This document shows positions 27,175-35,650 of a DNA stretch of 64,000 nucleotides, piece after piece (positions within the stretch are counted from its first letter, which is position 1; each line of letters begins with the position of its first letter). Where the stretch lies: assembly GCF_039851965.1 (NCBI RefSeq), contig NZ_CP156674.1, forward strand, positions 2,294,001-2,358,000, written 5' to 3'. The notes beneath the pieces were generated by a model. It searched no databases, had not been told where the DNA came from, and saw nothing but the letters and a program-made list of their open reading frames with translations. Made by a program: the position numbers and the translations under genes. Origin of the DNA: Pseudalkalibacillus hwajinpoensis. Lineage in GTDB: Bacteria; Bacillota; Bacilli; Bacillales; Guptibacillaceae.

Positions 27175-27621
27175 ATGGAACAAAACGAACAATTGAAACT
27201 AGAAAACCAGCTTTGTTTTTCGGTTTATGCATGCTCAAGGGAGATTACGAAGATGTACCGCCCTTATTTAGATAAGCTTGGCATCACTTACCCTCAATAC
27301 CTCGTGTTGCTTGTTCTATGGGAGCACCATGAAACGACTGTAAAAGCGCTTGGGACAGAATTATACCTGGACTCCGGTACACTTACTCCGCTTCTGAAAC
27401 GAATGCAGGAAGCTGATCTTGTTGAGAGAGAACGATCAAAAGAAGATGAGCGAAGCGTGATGGTTCGTTTAACTGCTAAAGGGGAAGAGTTAAAAGAGAA
27501 GGCGTGTATTATTCCAGATGCGTTAGCCTCGAACAGCGGGTTGTCTAAAGTGGAATTTCAAAAGGCGCTTACAGGCTTTCAACAATTGTTGGATCACATT
27601 CATGCTGTAAACGAATCCTAA
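27175..27621 (+). CDS. ohrR: OhrR, MarR-family peroxide-sensing repressor
   Basis: 148 aa winged-helix regulator. The N-terminal LCFSVYACSR contains the conserved reactive Cys (LCF) whose oxidation by organic peroxides releases DNA. The DNA-binding part includes LDSGTLTPLLKRM and the wing ERSKEDERSVMV. Start ATG 27175 follows AGAAGGTG. Represses ohrA and probably itself. Confidence 0.93.
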   Translation: MEQNEQLKLENQLCFSVYACSREITKMYRPYLDKLGITYPQYLVLLVLWEHHETTVKALGTELYLDSGTLTPLLKRMQEADLVERERSKEDERSVMVRLTAKGEELKEKACIIPDALASNSGLSKVEFQKALTGFQQLLDHIHAVNES

Positions 27622-27637
27622 CGCTTCAAAGAAAGAG

Positions 27638-27684
27638 TTGACATCACTGATTGGTGTTGCGTATAATTATCTCGAATTCAAGAT
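27638..27684 (+). promoter_or_regulatory. mhqR promoter and MhqR-type operator
   Basis: TTGACA at 27638, an 18-base spacer and TATAAT at 27662 are followed at once by ATCTCGAATTCAAGAT (27669-27684), close to the known MhqR operator palindrome. This implies autorepression. Confidence 0.8.
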
Positions 27685-27705
27685 ATTAAATTAAGGGTGA
27701 GAGCT

Positions 27706-28146
27706 ATGAATGAAATCGATCGAGAGCTGTCGTTAAAACTATTTATTGTCTTATCAAGGGCAAGTCGATCTGTAACAGATCATATTAAAACAGATATCCA
27801 GAGTTACGGGTTAAACCCTACTGAATTTGCCGTGCTTGAGTTGCTTTATCACAAAGGAAACCAACCGTTGCAGCAAATTGGAGAGAAAATTCTTCTCGCA
27901 AGTGGAAGTATCACATATGTTGTCGACAAGCTTGAAGGAAAGGGGTACCTGAAGCGAAATCCATGCCCGAATGATCGCCGTATTACACATGCGGTTATTA
28001 CGGATGAAGGAAAGAGTTTGATGGACCGTATATTTCCTGAGCATGAGGTGCAGGTTCAATCTATTTTTGCCGGCCTAGATCAGTCCGAGAAAGAAACAGC
28101 GATTGAGTTACTGAAGAAGCTCGGACATTACGCAGAGAAGCTTTAA
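27706..28146 (+). CDS. mhqR: MhqR-like MarR-family repressor of quinone stress genes
   Basis: 146 aa winged-helix repressor. YGLNPTEFAVLELLYHKG, LLASGSITYVVDKLE and CPNDRRITHAVIT closely recall MhqR of B. subtilis, which controls quinone and azo-compound detoxification genes and responds to quinones and diamide. ATG 27706 follows AAGGGTGAGA. An operator of the same type lies in its own promoter and another just downstream, next to a wrecked quinone reductase gene. Confidence 0.82.
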   Translation: MNEIDRELSLKLFIVLSRASRSVTDHIKTDIQSYGLNPTEFAVLELLYHKGNQPLQQIGEKILLASGSITYVVDKLEGKGYLKRNPCPNDRRITHAVITDEGKSLMDRIFPEHEVQVQSIFAGLDQSEKETAIELLKKLGHYAEKL

Positions 28147-28165
28147 GAGCTTCTTTTTGTCATAT

Positions 28166-28181
28166 ATCTCGAATTAAGGAT
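28166..28181 (+). promoter_or_regulatory. Second MhqR-type operator
   Basis: ATCTCGAATTAAGGAT matches the mhqR operator at 14 of 16 positions. It directly abuts the remnant of a WrbA-like gene and probably controlled it when intact. Confidence 0.6.
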
Positions 28182-28318
28182 TCTTTAAACGGATTTCAGA
28201 ACAGCCACCTTTAATGCACTTTGGTTTGATTTACGTGGGACTCCCATATGGTGAAACCCCTGAACAGCTAACAACAGAGGGCATTGGAGGTTCGCCTTAC
28301 GGTGCTTCAAGCAATTGA
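28178..28318 (+). pseudogene. Remnant of a WrbA-type NAD(P)H:quinone oxidoreductase
   Basis: An open stretch encodes PPLMHFGLIYVGLPYGETPE and GIGGSPYGASSN. The H-x-G-x(3)-VGLPY and GGSPYGAS motifs are typical of the C-terminal third of WrbA-like flavodoxin-fold quinone reductases. No start or N-terminal domain is present; the piece follows directly on an MhqR-type operator, so an internal deletion is likely. It ends at TGA in a GC-rich hairpin belonging to the dispersed repeat family. Confidence 0.65.
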
Positions 28319-28376
28319 CCCCCACCTAAACGTCTCGATTGATTTACATTCTTGAGGTGGGGGTTTTACTGCCCCT
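28317..28376. repeat. Dispersed palindromic repeat, copy 3
   Basis: CCCCCACCT/AGGTGGGGG arms (28318-28326 and 28354-28362) enclose TCTCGATTGATTTACATTC; TTTTACTGCCCC follows. The loop and tail match copy 2 at 15372, with GGGGG added. It lies where the WrbA-like frame breaks. Confidence 0.7.
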
Positions 28377-28379
28377 AAC

Positions 28380-28416
28380 AAAAATCCAGCTTCTCATATT
28401 GAGAGGCTGGATTTTT
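28380..28416. terminator. Terminator overlapping the end of the YndJ-like gene
   Basis: AAAATCCAGC/GCTGGATTTT stem with inner CTCA/TGAG pairing; it contains the stop codon of the minus-strand gene. Confidence 0.85.
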
Positions 28417-29356
28417 GCTTTGTTTTGCTTGTTTCATGAAGCGAAGTAACTCCGAGAAGCCCAAATAGAGTAAATCCGAATGTGTTCACAAAACCGTGAA
28501 AGAAGATCATTAAGGGTATACCGAGGATAACTGTCTCATTAATGTGTGCAAATCCATAAATCATGCTTGAGCTCATTGAAAAGAGGAGCGAGACAAACGA
28601 GATGGATAGTAGCATTTGAATGGTGTAATCCAATTTCGGAATTAAGTAAACAAGGCAGAGAATTGAAAACACAATAAGCGGTGATACGAATTCAACCACT
28701 GAAATAAATTCAAGAACAGGCATAGATTCAGAAAGGGTGATTCCTGCAGCGATGAATGGTGGTCCGAGCAATACAAAAACGGCGATAAGTTTGAACCATG
28801 GTTTTAACACGGGAGCCGTTTTGATGAGGATTTTCCCAATGAAGGACATTGTGATCGGTGTAACAAATGCAGCATAGTGAAAATGGATGGATGTTAACAA
28901 GACAATAACATCGCTGAAGTGAAGAATTTGCATCCCTGTCCTATGTAAGACAAGCCAGGCGCCACCAATGCAGATATACATCAACCCAAGCTGAATGAGA
29001 ACTTCGAAAATAGTGCTTTTCTTCCACGTTTGTAAGAAGCGTGTAAAGCCGTAAATCGCAATAAGTATGGTTGTAAATAGCCAGGGTACTGCAAACAGGG
29101 CAGCTATAAGTCCCTGTTCAAGGAAAAAAGAGACCCCAGCACATACGGCAGAAACCGGCTGAAGGATTGCCGCATAGCGATAAAATGAGTTCTTCTTTTG
29201 AGGTACCAGGTTTAATGTTAATGGAACCAGCACCAGGTATGCGAACATCAAAAGAATCATGACATACTGCAGTGTATCAATGTTTGTTGTTATTAATTTT
29301 GTTACCACGAAGGCAACCCAGAGAAAAATTCCGGCAAAACTACTTGTTTTCATCAT
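28394..29356 (-). CDS. YndJ family membrane protein
   Basis: 320 aa with about ten hydrophobic helices. The segment LLTSIHFHYAAFVTPI is typical of the YndJ family of Bacillaceae. Relatives such as B. subtilis YndJ are longer, so this is a short form lacking the C-terminal extension. Function unknown. AGGGAGGTGAA precedes the ATG. Confidence 0.72.
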   Translation of the reverse strand: MMKTSSFAGIFLWVAFVVTKLITTNIDTLQYVMILLMFAYLVLVPLTLNLVPQKKNSFYRYAAILQPVSAVCAGVSFFLEQGLIAALFAVPWLFTTILIAIYGFTRFLQTWKKSTIFEVLIQLGLMYICIGGAWLVLHRTGMQILHFSDVIVLLTSIHFHYAAFVTPITMSFIGKILIKTAPVLKPWFKLIAVFVLLGPPFIAAGITLSESMPVLEFISVVEFVSPLIVFSILCLVYLIPKLDYTIQMLLSISFVSLLFSMSSSMIYGFAHINETVILGIPLMIFFHGFVNTFGFTLFGLLGVTSLHETSKTKQKSSLSI

Positions 29357-29430
29357 GATTTCACCTCCCTTTTAGTGTACGATGAAGACACGGAAGTGAA
29401 AAGGAAATTTTGGAAAGAGAGGCGAATGAA

Positions 29431-30309
29431 ATGGAATTGACTTCAAAACCTGTATTAGGATTTATTGGAATTGGTGTGATGGGTGAAAGCATGGTTCGGA
29501 ATTTAATAAAAGCCGGCTATCGCACGCTGATCTATACGAGAACTAAGAAAAAGGCAGAAGCTTTGATTACTGAAGGGGCTGAATGGCAGGAGACCATAAA
29601 AGACCTCGCTTCTAAATCGGATGTGGTTATGACGATGGTTGGGTATCCAAAGGATGTTGAAGAAGTGTACATAGGTGAGAATGGCATTCTTGAAAATGCC
29701 CGCTCACAGGCCATCTTAATTGATTTCACCACTTCAAGTCCTTCGCTTGCAGAAGAAATTTACGAGCATGCGTTATCGAAGCAGCTTTATGCACTTGATG
29801 CTCCGGTATCAGGAGGAGATGTAGGTGCGAAAGAAGGTCGGTTATCGATTATGATAGGCGGCGAACAAGAAGTGTTCGAAAAGGTGCAGCCCATTCTTGA
29901 AGTAATGGGGCAGAATATTGTTCTTCAGGGTCCGGCAGGCGCTGGTCAGCATACAAAAATGTGCAACCAGATTGCGATTGCAAGCAACATGATCGGTGTA
30001 TGTGAAGCGATCGTTTATGCAGAAAAAGCTGGGTTAAATCCGACAACTGTTCTAAAAAGTATTGAGTCCGGAGCGGCAGGGAGCTGGTCATTAAGCAACC
30101 TTGCTCCGCGGATGATCTCGAATCGTCTTGAGCCGGGATTCTATGTGAAGCATTTTATTAAAGATATGACCATTGCGCTTGAGTCTGCCAGACAAATGGA
30201 CATGCTCATACCAGGGCTTGAGCTTTCTAAACAACTCTATGAAGACCTAGCAGAACGAGGGGAAGAAGACAGCGGGACGCAGGCACTGGTCACGTTATTC
30301 CGAGATTAA
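29431..30309 (+). CDS. NAD(P)-dependent 3-hydroxyacid dehydrogenase family (YkwC-like)
   Basis: 292 aa beta-hydroxyacid dehydrogenase. GFIGIGVMGESM is the Rossmann motif (about residues 10-21), DAPVSGGDVGAKEG binds substrate and the catalytic Lys is in HTKMCNQ. Substrate could be 3-hydroxyisobutyrate, tartronate semialdehyde or similar. Start ATG 29431 follows AGAGAGGCG; an upstream in-frame TTG has no Shine-Dalgarno site. Confidence 0.86.
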   Translation: MELTSKPVLGFIGIGVMGESMVRNLIKAGYRTLIYTRTKKKAEALITEGAEWQETIKDLASKSDVVMTMVGYPKDVEEVYIGENGILENARSQAILIDFTTSSPSLAEEIYEHALSKQLYALDAPVSGGDVGAKEGRLSIMIGGEQEVFEKVQPILEVMGQNIVLQGPAGAGQHTKMCNQIAIASNMIGVCEAIVYAEKAGLNPTTVLKSIESGAAGSWSLSNLAPRMISNRLEPGFYVKHFIKDMTIALESARQMDMLIPGLELSKQLYEDLAERGEEDSGTQALVTLFRD

Positions 30310-30319
30310 TAGCATGACA

Positions 30320-30352
30320 ATAAAAGACCCGGGAGGTACCCCGGGTCTTTTA
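30320..30352 (+). terminator. Intrinsic terminator
   Basis: AAAAGACCCGGG/CCCGGGTCTTTT perfect stem with a short loop after the dehydrogenase gene. Confidence 0.9.
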
Positions 30353-30405
30353 TCATTAGCAAAAAGGGAAGTTTCCTATCGTTGCCGAATAAACTCGTAA
30401 AGAGA

Positions 30406-30714
30406 TTATTTCTTCTCTTTCCGCCGTTTCTCTAGTTCTTCAGTCACAACAAAAGCAAGATCGTCATTCCCGAACAGGGATAATACGCCAATAACGGTTT
30501 GGTCTGGAATGTGCTCTGATTCTTCTTTTGGTACGACAAGATCAATGCTTTGCTTGAGAGCGGAATTGTTGATTTGATCCGGATATGCTTTTTCATAAAC
30601 TGTTTCTGGATTCAGATCGTTATTCACACACCACTGAGCAAAAACGAGAATCATCATGTTTTCATCACGCTGATAGTTTTCAATTACTCTGTTTTGAATA
30701 TCATTTTGGTCCAT
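30406..30714 (-). CDS. Conserved hypothetical protein (possibly YxiS-like)
   Basis: 102 aa soluble acidic protein, mostly helical, ending in the charged EELEKRRKEKK. The stretch ENMMILVFAQWCVNNDLNP and LSLFGNDDLAFVV look conserved in Bacillaceae; resemblance to YxiS is from memory and weak. A UMF1 transporter of the YxiO type is divergent 160 bp away. GGAGGACCAGTT precedes the ATG. No function proposed. Confidence 0.6.
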   Translation of the reverse strand: MDQNDIQNRVIENYQRDENMMILVFAQWCVNNDLNPETVYEKAYPDQINNSALKQSIDLVVPKEESEHIPDQTVIGVLSLFGNDDLAFVVTEELEKRRKEKK

Positions 30715-30876
30715 AACTGGTCCTCCGTTTCATCACTTTACCGTAAGTGTACTCGTAGCAGTATATAGTGGCAAGTCTTGCAATCGTAAATTGGATATAA
30801 AAAATTTCCATCTATAAAGGGAATTGTTCTATGAATTGCTGAGCTGAACGTAATCGAACTTCTTGGGGGAGACGAA

Positions 30877-32163
30877 ATGAGAAAAAAAGAGATTCGTAGC
30901 TGGATGATGTATGATTTTGCTAACTCTGCATTTGCAACAACAATGATGGCTGCCGTTTTACCTGTTTTCTATTATGATGTAGCTGCCAAAAACATTGATG
31001 AAGGCCTCGCTACTTCCTACTGGGGTTATTCGCAATCGATTGCTGTGTTGATCGTCGCTTTGCTTGCACCTGTTCTTGGTGCGATAGCAGATTACTCGAA
31101 TTCCAAGATGAAATTCTTGCGTTTTTTTGCTTATATGGGGATGATGGCCAGCATTTTGATGGCATTTGTAGGAGAAGGTGGCTACCTGATAGCTTCCATA
31201 CTGCTCATCTTCGGAACAATTGGTTTCTCAGGCAGTAACGTTTTCTATGATGCTTTCTTACCTGAAATCGCAAAAGGTGATGAGATAGATAGGATTTCAG
31301 CAATGGGATACGCGTTCGGTTATATCGGAGGCGGTGTTCTGCTTCTTATTAATTTACTAATGATTTTAAATCCATCATGGTTTTTCCTTCCAAATACGCT
31401 TGTCGCCACACAGCTTTCCTTTGCGAGTGTCGGTCTTTGGTGGTTTATTTTCTCTCTTCCGATGTTCAAGCATGTGAAGGAACAGCAGCGCAGCCAGCCT
31501 TCTCTGAGCGGCTCATATCTCACTATTGGCTTTAAGCGCCTTCGTACGACAGTTAGAGAACTGAACCATTACAAGCAGCTCTTAATTTTCCTCATCGCTT
31601 TCTGGCTATTCAACGACGGCATATCTACCATTATTAAAATGGCGACGATCTATGGGCGTGACATTGGGATTGATGCCAATGATTTAATTGCCGCACTCTT
31701 GATCACACAGTTTGTTGGCATTCCCTTTGCCTTTTTGTTCGGTTACCTTGCTAAGAAAATTAGTGCAAAACGAGCACTTATGCTGGCACTCTGGATTTAT
31801 GTTGGGATTGTTTTGCTTGGCTATTTTATGACAACAGCCACACACTTCTATCTTCTCGCCATCATGGTCGGCTTTGTACAGGGTGGGGCCCAGGCACTGA
31901 GCCGCTCGATCTTCGGCAGCATGGTTCCTGATCACCGCCATGCGGAATTTTACGGATTCTATGGTATATCAGCTAAATTCTCAGCCATTTTCGGCCCATT
32001 CCTATTTGCCTTTGTGGGTCAGATCACGGGATCAAGTCGCCTCGGTATCGTTTCGCTCGTCATCTTCTTCCTTGCTGGGATCTTCTTACTTAACAAAGTG
32101 AACATTGATAAGGGAAAGGAACAGGCGAAGGTTGTTATGGCGCAGGAGGGCGTGAAAGCATGA
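30877..32163 (+). CDS. MFS transporter, UMF1/Atg22 family (YxiO-like)
   Basis: 428 aa major facilitator with 12 helices. WMMYDFANSAFATTMM at the N-terminus and GGAQALSRSIFGSMVPDHRHAEFYGFY in the second half are signatures of the UMF1 group related to Atg22. Substrate unknown. GGGGGAGACGAA precedes the ATG. Confidence 0.86.
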   Translation: MRKKEIRSWMMYDFANSAFATTMMAAVLPVFYYDVAAKNIDEGLATSYWGYSQSIAVLIVALLAPVLGAIADYSNSKMKFLRFFAYMGMMASILMAFVGEGGYLIASILLIFGTIGFSGSNVFYDAFLPEIAKGDEIDRISAMGYAFGYIGGGVLLLINLLMILNPSWFFLPNTLVATQLSFASVGLWWFIFSLPMFKHVKEQQRSQPSLSGSYLTIGFKRLRTTVRELNHYKQLLIFLIAFWLFNDGISTIIKMATIYGRDIGIDANDLIAALLITQFVGIPFAFLFGYLAKKISAKRALMLALWIYVGIVLLGYFMTTATHFYLLAIMVGFVQGGAQALSRSIFGSMVPDHRHAEFYGFYGISAKFSAIFGPFLFAFVGQITGSSRLGIVSLVIFFLAGIFLLNKVNIDKGKEQAKVVMAQEGVKA

Positions 32164-32189
32164 GCCTTCGGATGAATAGAGGATAAAGA

Positions 32190-32285
32190 GTGAAAAAGAA
32201 AGAAACGTTTTTAAAAGAAGACCTATCGGATTATAAAAGTGGATTAGGAATGGGAAGAAGTCAAGAATTTTATATGGTAAAATAA
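32190..32285 (+). CDS. Possible small protein, 31 aa
   Basis: A GTG start 7 bases after GAGGAT opens a frame of 31 codons rich in Lys and Glu (VKKKETFLKEDLSDYKSG). No homologue recognised; it may be a chance frame. It is the only coding signal in the gap 32164-32443. Confidence 0.2.
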   Translation: MKKKETFLKEDLSDYKSGLGMGRSQEFYMVK

Positions 32286-32340
32286 GGAATATTGCTAAAT
32301 TACCTTGTTTGTTAATCAGTTAATCAAGCCCTGTAATCAA

Positions 32341-32368
32341 AAACGACTCGTCAATTGACGAGTCGTTC
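32341..32368. terminator. Palindromic terminator hairpin
   Basis: AACGACTCGTCAA/TTGACGAGTCGTT perfect palindrome followed by CTTGATTTC; probably ends the transporter transcript. Confidence 0.7.
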
Positions 32369-32443
32369 TTGATTTCTACTATGTCGCTTTCAATGTCAAA
32401 ATGATTGTAATTTGAAGAAGAATAAGAATCAAATCATCGCTTT

Positions 32444-33361
32444 CTAAACAATGGGATCAAAATGCTTCAACTCGAGCGTTAAGCTGCAATCTTTTCCGGT
32501 ATCGTATGAACGATTTCCAATTAGGTCCTTTAATTCGGTATAACAGTTCTCTTCATTATGCCAGTAGTCGAGAGTGAGTCGTAAAATACTTGTTGCTTCT
32601 TCTTCTGCTTGTTCGAGAAGTTCTTCGAAAGTGGCTGTGGATTCTTCTTGTTTAACGGCAGGGTGGATCCACGTTGTTCCTTCACGGTTTAAATAATCTC
32701 GATCATCAATGTGTTTTTGATAAGAGAAAGAGGAAACTTGCTTCTTCAATAGTTGATTTTTCCATCCGAGCGGATCGAATAAGATCTTGAGAGCGAGAAC
32801 CATATCGCGATAGGACTGATTAATATAGTCTTCAGGCATGCGTGCAGCCGTTTCTGGATAAAACGATTGAATAAGCTCATAAAGCATCATTTCAATTGGC
32901 TGATAGAGGTCTTTTCCAATCTGAATCTCCTGATAAACTGGCGTTTTCCACGTTTCAATATCTTTGTGTTCCTTCATAAGAATCGTATCGATAATAATTT
33001 CAAGCTGCTGGTGGCGATTGCCTTCTAGTCCAGAACGATAGTGAATGTAGGGGTGCGTGTTACGATCGAGAATGTGGTGTGTGATAAAACCGAGTATATA
33101 AGAACGAAGCTTGGAGTCATTGTGTTTTCCATATTCGATCATTTCCATTAAGAATGGACCGCAATTTAGCTGATGAATGACTTCGCCAGCTTCTTGAACG
33201 GGCTTATTCTTTTTCCATGGCCAAAAATGATGGTAGAAGAAAGGATCAGGTCCCTGTGCTCCCAGTCGAAAGAAAGGAAGGTCTCCCTTAATCGTATTCC
33301 ATATGCCGGCTTCCATAGCAGCTTCTTCCCCAAATAAAATATGTGTCCAGACATTTGGCAT
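32444..33361 (-). CDS. Zinc-dependent phospholipase C family protein
   Basis: 305 aa. The N-terminal MPNVWTHILFGEEA, the metal-binding GAQGPDPFFYHHFWPW and FITHHILDRNTHPYIHYRSG with several His/Asp ligands match the zinc-dependent phospholipase C / S1-P1-like family. There is no signal peptide, so it is likely cytoplasmic; its substrate is unknown. AGGGAGGGGGC precedes the ATG. Confidence 0.78.
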   Translation of the reverse strand: MPNVWTHILFGEEAAMEAGIWNTIKGDLPFFRLGAQGPDPFFYHHFWPWKKNKPVQEAGEVIHQLNCGPFLMEMIEYGKHNDSKLRSYILGFITHHILDRNTHPYIHYRSGLEGNRHQQLEIIIDTILMKEHKDIETWKTPVYQEIQIGKDLYQPIEMMLYELIQSFYPETAARMPEDYINQSYRDMVLALKILFDPLGWKNQLLKKQVSSFSYQKHIDDRDYLNREGTTWIHPAVKQEESTATFEELLEQAEEEATSILRLTLDYWHNEENCYTELKDLIGNRSYDTGKDCSLTLELKHFDPIV

Positions 33362-33479
33362 CGATTTGCCCCCTCCCTATATGTGTTTCTACTATTATAC
33401 CTGAGATCAACCTGTCTTCTTTCCATATTCTTAAGAAAACGCTTTAAATTCTTTTCCCTTATTTGTTAAAATGCAAGCA

Positions 33480-33506
33480 TGAAAAAAGCCCAGCATAAGC
33501 TGGGCC
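33480..33506 (-). terminator. Intrinsic terminator of the binding-protein gene
   Basis: On the minus strand GCCCAGC/GCTGGGC with a TTAT loop is followed by six T. Confidence 0.9.
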
Positions 33507-33511
33507 AGATA

Positions 33512-34471
33512 TTATTCACTTAAAAATACGTCTTCAATGTCATCAAGCATCAAGTTAGCAGAGATGACACCACCAGATGTGTTCCAGATCGCATCACTAA
33601 CTTCATGAACGTCTCCTTCTTTCACAACTCCAAGGTTATTCCAGAGTGGGTCATTCGTCCATTCTTCTGCAGTGGTATTCGCTTCCCCATCTCCAATTTC
33701 GTAAGTGAAGTAGAAGAGAACATCGCCATCCATTTCTGGGATACGCTCCTTCGTGACTTCTTCAGCAAACTCTTCCTTCTGTTGGGACTCTGGACGAGCG
33801 AAGCCAAGTTGTTCAAGGATAACGCCTGAGAATGAGTCTTTGTAATAAATTCTAGTTTGACCTGCAAGGAAACGAACGACGGATACTTTTTTCTCAAGTT
33901 GATCGCCAAGGTCTGCACTCATTGACTCAATTCGATCATTATAAGTCGTCATGACTTCTTCGCCTTTATCTTCCATGTTGATCGCTTTTGCATAAAATTC
34001 GAAGTTCTCCTGCCAGTCACCTTTTAATGTTTCTGAGTAAACGGTAGGTGCAATTGCACTTAGTTGATCATAAAGGTCTTCCTGACGAAGCTTGTTCCCA
34101 ATAATTAAGTCTGGCTTAAGTGCTGCAATCGCTTCAAGGTTGACTTCACTTTCAGTACCAACGACTTCAACATCTTTCATGTCCTCTGCAATGTGGTCAT
34201 ACCACGGATCACCTAGCCATGATTTTACCGCACCAGCAGGTGTTACACCCATAGCAAGAAGGGCTTCGGTTCCTTCATTTGTTAAAATGACAACTTTCTC
34301 AGGATTCTCCGGAACTTCTGTTTCGCCCATTGCGTGGCTAACTGTTCTTGTTGCTTGCTTCTCGTTCTCCTGCTCACCAGAATTAGTTTGATTATTGCTA
34401 TTACTGTTTCCACAAGCAGCAAGAACCATGAGAACAGCTAAACTAATCATCATCCAACTTTTTTTCAACAT
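33512..34471 (-). CDS. Iron-siderophore ABC transporter substrate-binding lipoprotein
   Basis: 319 aa FecB/FhuD-type binding protein. Lipobox LAACG with Cys at about residue 20 anchors it to the outer face of the membrane; a Ser/Asn/Glu-rich linker follows. NPEKVVILTNEGTEALLAMGVTPAG and LKPDLIIGN are the binding-fold signatures. It delivers a ferric siderophore to the permeases transcribed divergently. Siderophore identity is unknown. Confidence 0.9.
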   Translation of the reverse strand: MLKKSWMMISLAVLMVLAACGNSNSNNQTNSGEQENEKQATRTVSHAMGETEVPENPEKVVILTNEGTEALLAMGVTPAGAVKSWLGDPWYDHIAEDMKDVEVVGTESEVNLEAIAALKPDLIIGNKLRQEDLYDQLSAIAPTVYSETLKGDWQENFEFYAKAINMEDKGEEVMTTYNDRIESMSADLGDQLEKKVSVVRFLAGQTRIYYKDSFSGVILEQLGFARPESQQKEEFAEEVTKERIPEMDGDVLFYFTYEIGDGEANTTAEEWTNDPLWNNLGVVKEGDVHEVSDAIWNTSGGVISANLMLDDIEDVFLSE

Positions 34472-34493
34472 ACGTGTATCCCCCTATGTATAG

Positions 34494-34606
34494 TGATAAT
34501 CATTTTCATTTACGTTGTTATCATACTGAATTGTCACACAAGTGTCAACAGTTAAATGAGATTGATTCTCAAAATCGTTGACACGCTTTCATTCTTTTTC
34601 TACACT
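34494..34606. promoter_or_regulatory. Divergent Fur-controlled promoters of the siderophore locus
   Basis: Leftward: TTGACA, 17 bases, TATGAT (34548 to 34520), with Fur-like TGATAATCATTTTCATT at 34494-34510 just downstream. Rightward: TTGACA at 34578, 17 bases, TACACT at 34601, with a 7-1-7 Fur-like TGAGATTGATTCTCA at 34557-34571 just upstream. Iron-Fur should shut both directions. Confidence 0.8.
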
Positions 34607-34639
34607 TAATAAGGATGATAAGGAAAGGGATTAACCTTT

Positions 34640-35650
34640 ATGACAAATAAACTTAACTCGTTAAAGCGTAAATGGGCAGGAATTGTGGTCGGGTTGGTCA
34701 TTGTGCTTCTATTAATGGCAGCAAGTGTTGTTTATGGCCTGACTAGCATCACATGGACAACAGCCTGGCAATCATTTACTCAATTTAACGGAAGTAATGA
34801 ACATATTATTATAATAGAAAATCGAGTGCCGAGAGCTTTTGTAGGGTCAGCAGTTGGAGCAAGCCTTGCTGTGGCTGGGGCACTCATGCAGGCGATCACG
34901 CGTAATCCACTTGCTTCTCCATCCATTCTTGGGGTCAATGCGGGGGCTAGTTTTGTCATTGTCGTTGCAGTGACGTTCTTTTCTGTATCGTCTCTAGCTG
35001 CTTTCAGTTGGCTTGCATTTCTAGGAGCAGCTGTTGCATCGATTGTGGTTTATATGCTCGGTTCACTTGGCAGAGAAGGGCTCACGCCTATGAAACTAAC
35101 TCTTGCAGGTGCAGCCATTGCAGCGATGTTCTCATCACTAACACAGGGGATGCTCGTGTTGAATGAAAAAGCACTGGAGGAAGTGTTGTTCTGGCTTGCT
35201 GGCTCGATTGAAGGACGCAGTCTGGATATGCTTCTCTCAGTTTCACCATACATCGGTATTGGATTGATTGGCGCGATTCTCATCAGTTCCAAAATTAATA
35301 CCCTCGTAATGGGAGAAGATGTGGCAAAAGGGCTCGGGCAGCGTACGCTTCTTGTGAAATTAGGAGCGGCGTTATTAATTGTATTTCTTGCTGGAGGATC
35401 TGTAGCTGTAGCGGGACCAATCGGTTTCATTGGTATAGTTGTTCCGCACGTTGCTCGTTATTTTGCCGGGCCGGATTACCGCTGGGTCATTCCATACAGC
35501 GCCATTCTTGGTGCGATTCTACTGCTTTCAGCAGATATCGCAGCTCGGTATGTCATTACGCCGCTTGAAGCACCTGTTGGTGTGTTAACTGCGGTCATTG
35601 GTACACCATTTTTTATCTACATTGCTCGAAGGGAGTTTAAACAGCTATGA
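34640..35650 (+). CDS. FecCD family ferric-siderophore ABC permease
   Basis: 336 aa permease with about ten helices, BtuCD/FecCD fold. RVPRAFVGSAVGASLAVAGALMQAITRNPLASPSILGVN is the family core and VAGPIGFIGIVVPHVAR near the C-terminus is the ATPase coupling region. Forms a heterodimer with the next gene product, whose start overlaps its stop by 4 bases. Confidence 0.93.
   Translation: MTNKLNSLKRKWAGIVVGLVIVLLLMAASVVYGLTSITWTTAWQSFTQFNGSNEHIIIIENRVPRAFVGSAVGASLAVAGALMQAITRNPLASPSILGVNAGASFVIVVAVTFFSVSSLAAFSWLAFLGAAVASIVVYMLGSLGREGLTPMKLTLAGAAIAAMFSSLTQGMLVLNEKALEEVLFWLAGSIEGRSLDMLLSVSPYIGIGLIGAILISSKINTLVMGEDVAKGLGQRTLLVKLGAALLIVFLAGGSVAVAGPIGFIGIVVPHVARYFAGPDYRWVIPYSAILGAILLLSADIAARYVITPLEAPVGVLTAVIGTPFFIYIARREFKQL

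Noticed and set aside
28178..28376. Orphan omegaRNA/right end of an IS200/IS605 TnpB element
   Set aside because: The GC-rich hairpin and the stretch before it first looked like a TnpB guide RNA end, but the upstream bases translate into a clear WrbA-like C-terminus, so a quinone-reductase remnant plus a hairpin repeat explains it better.
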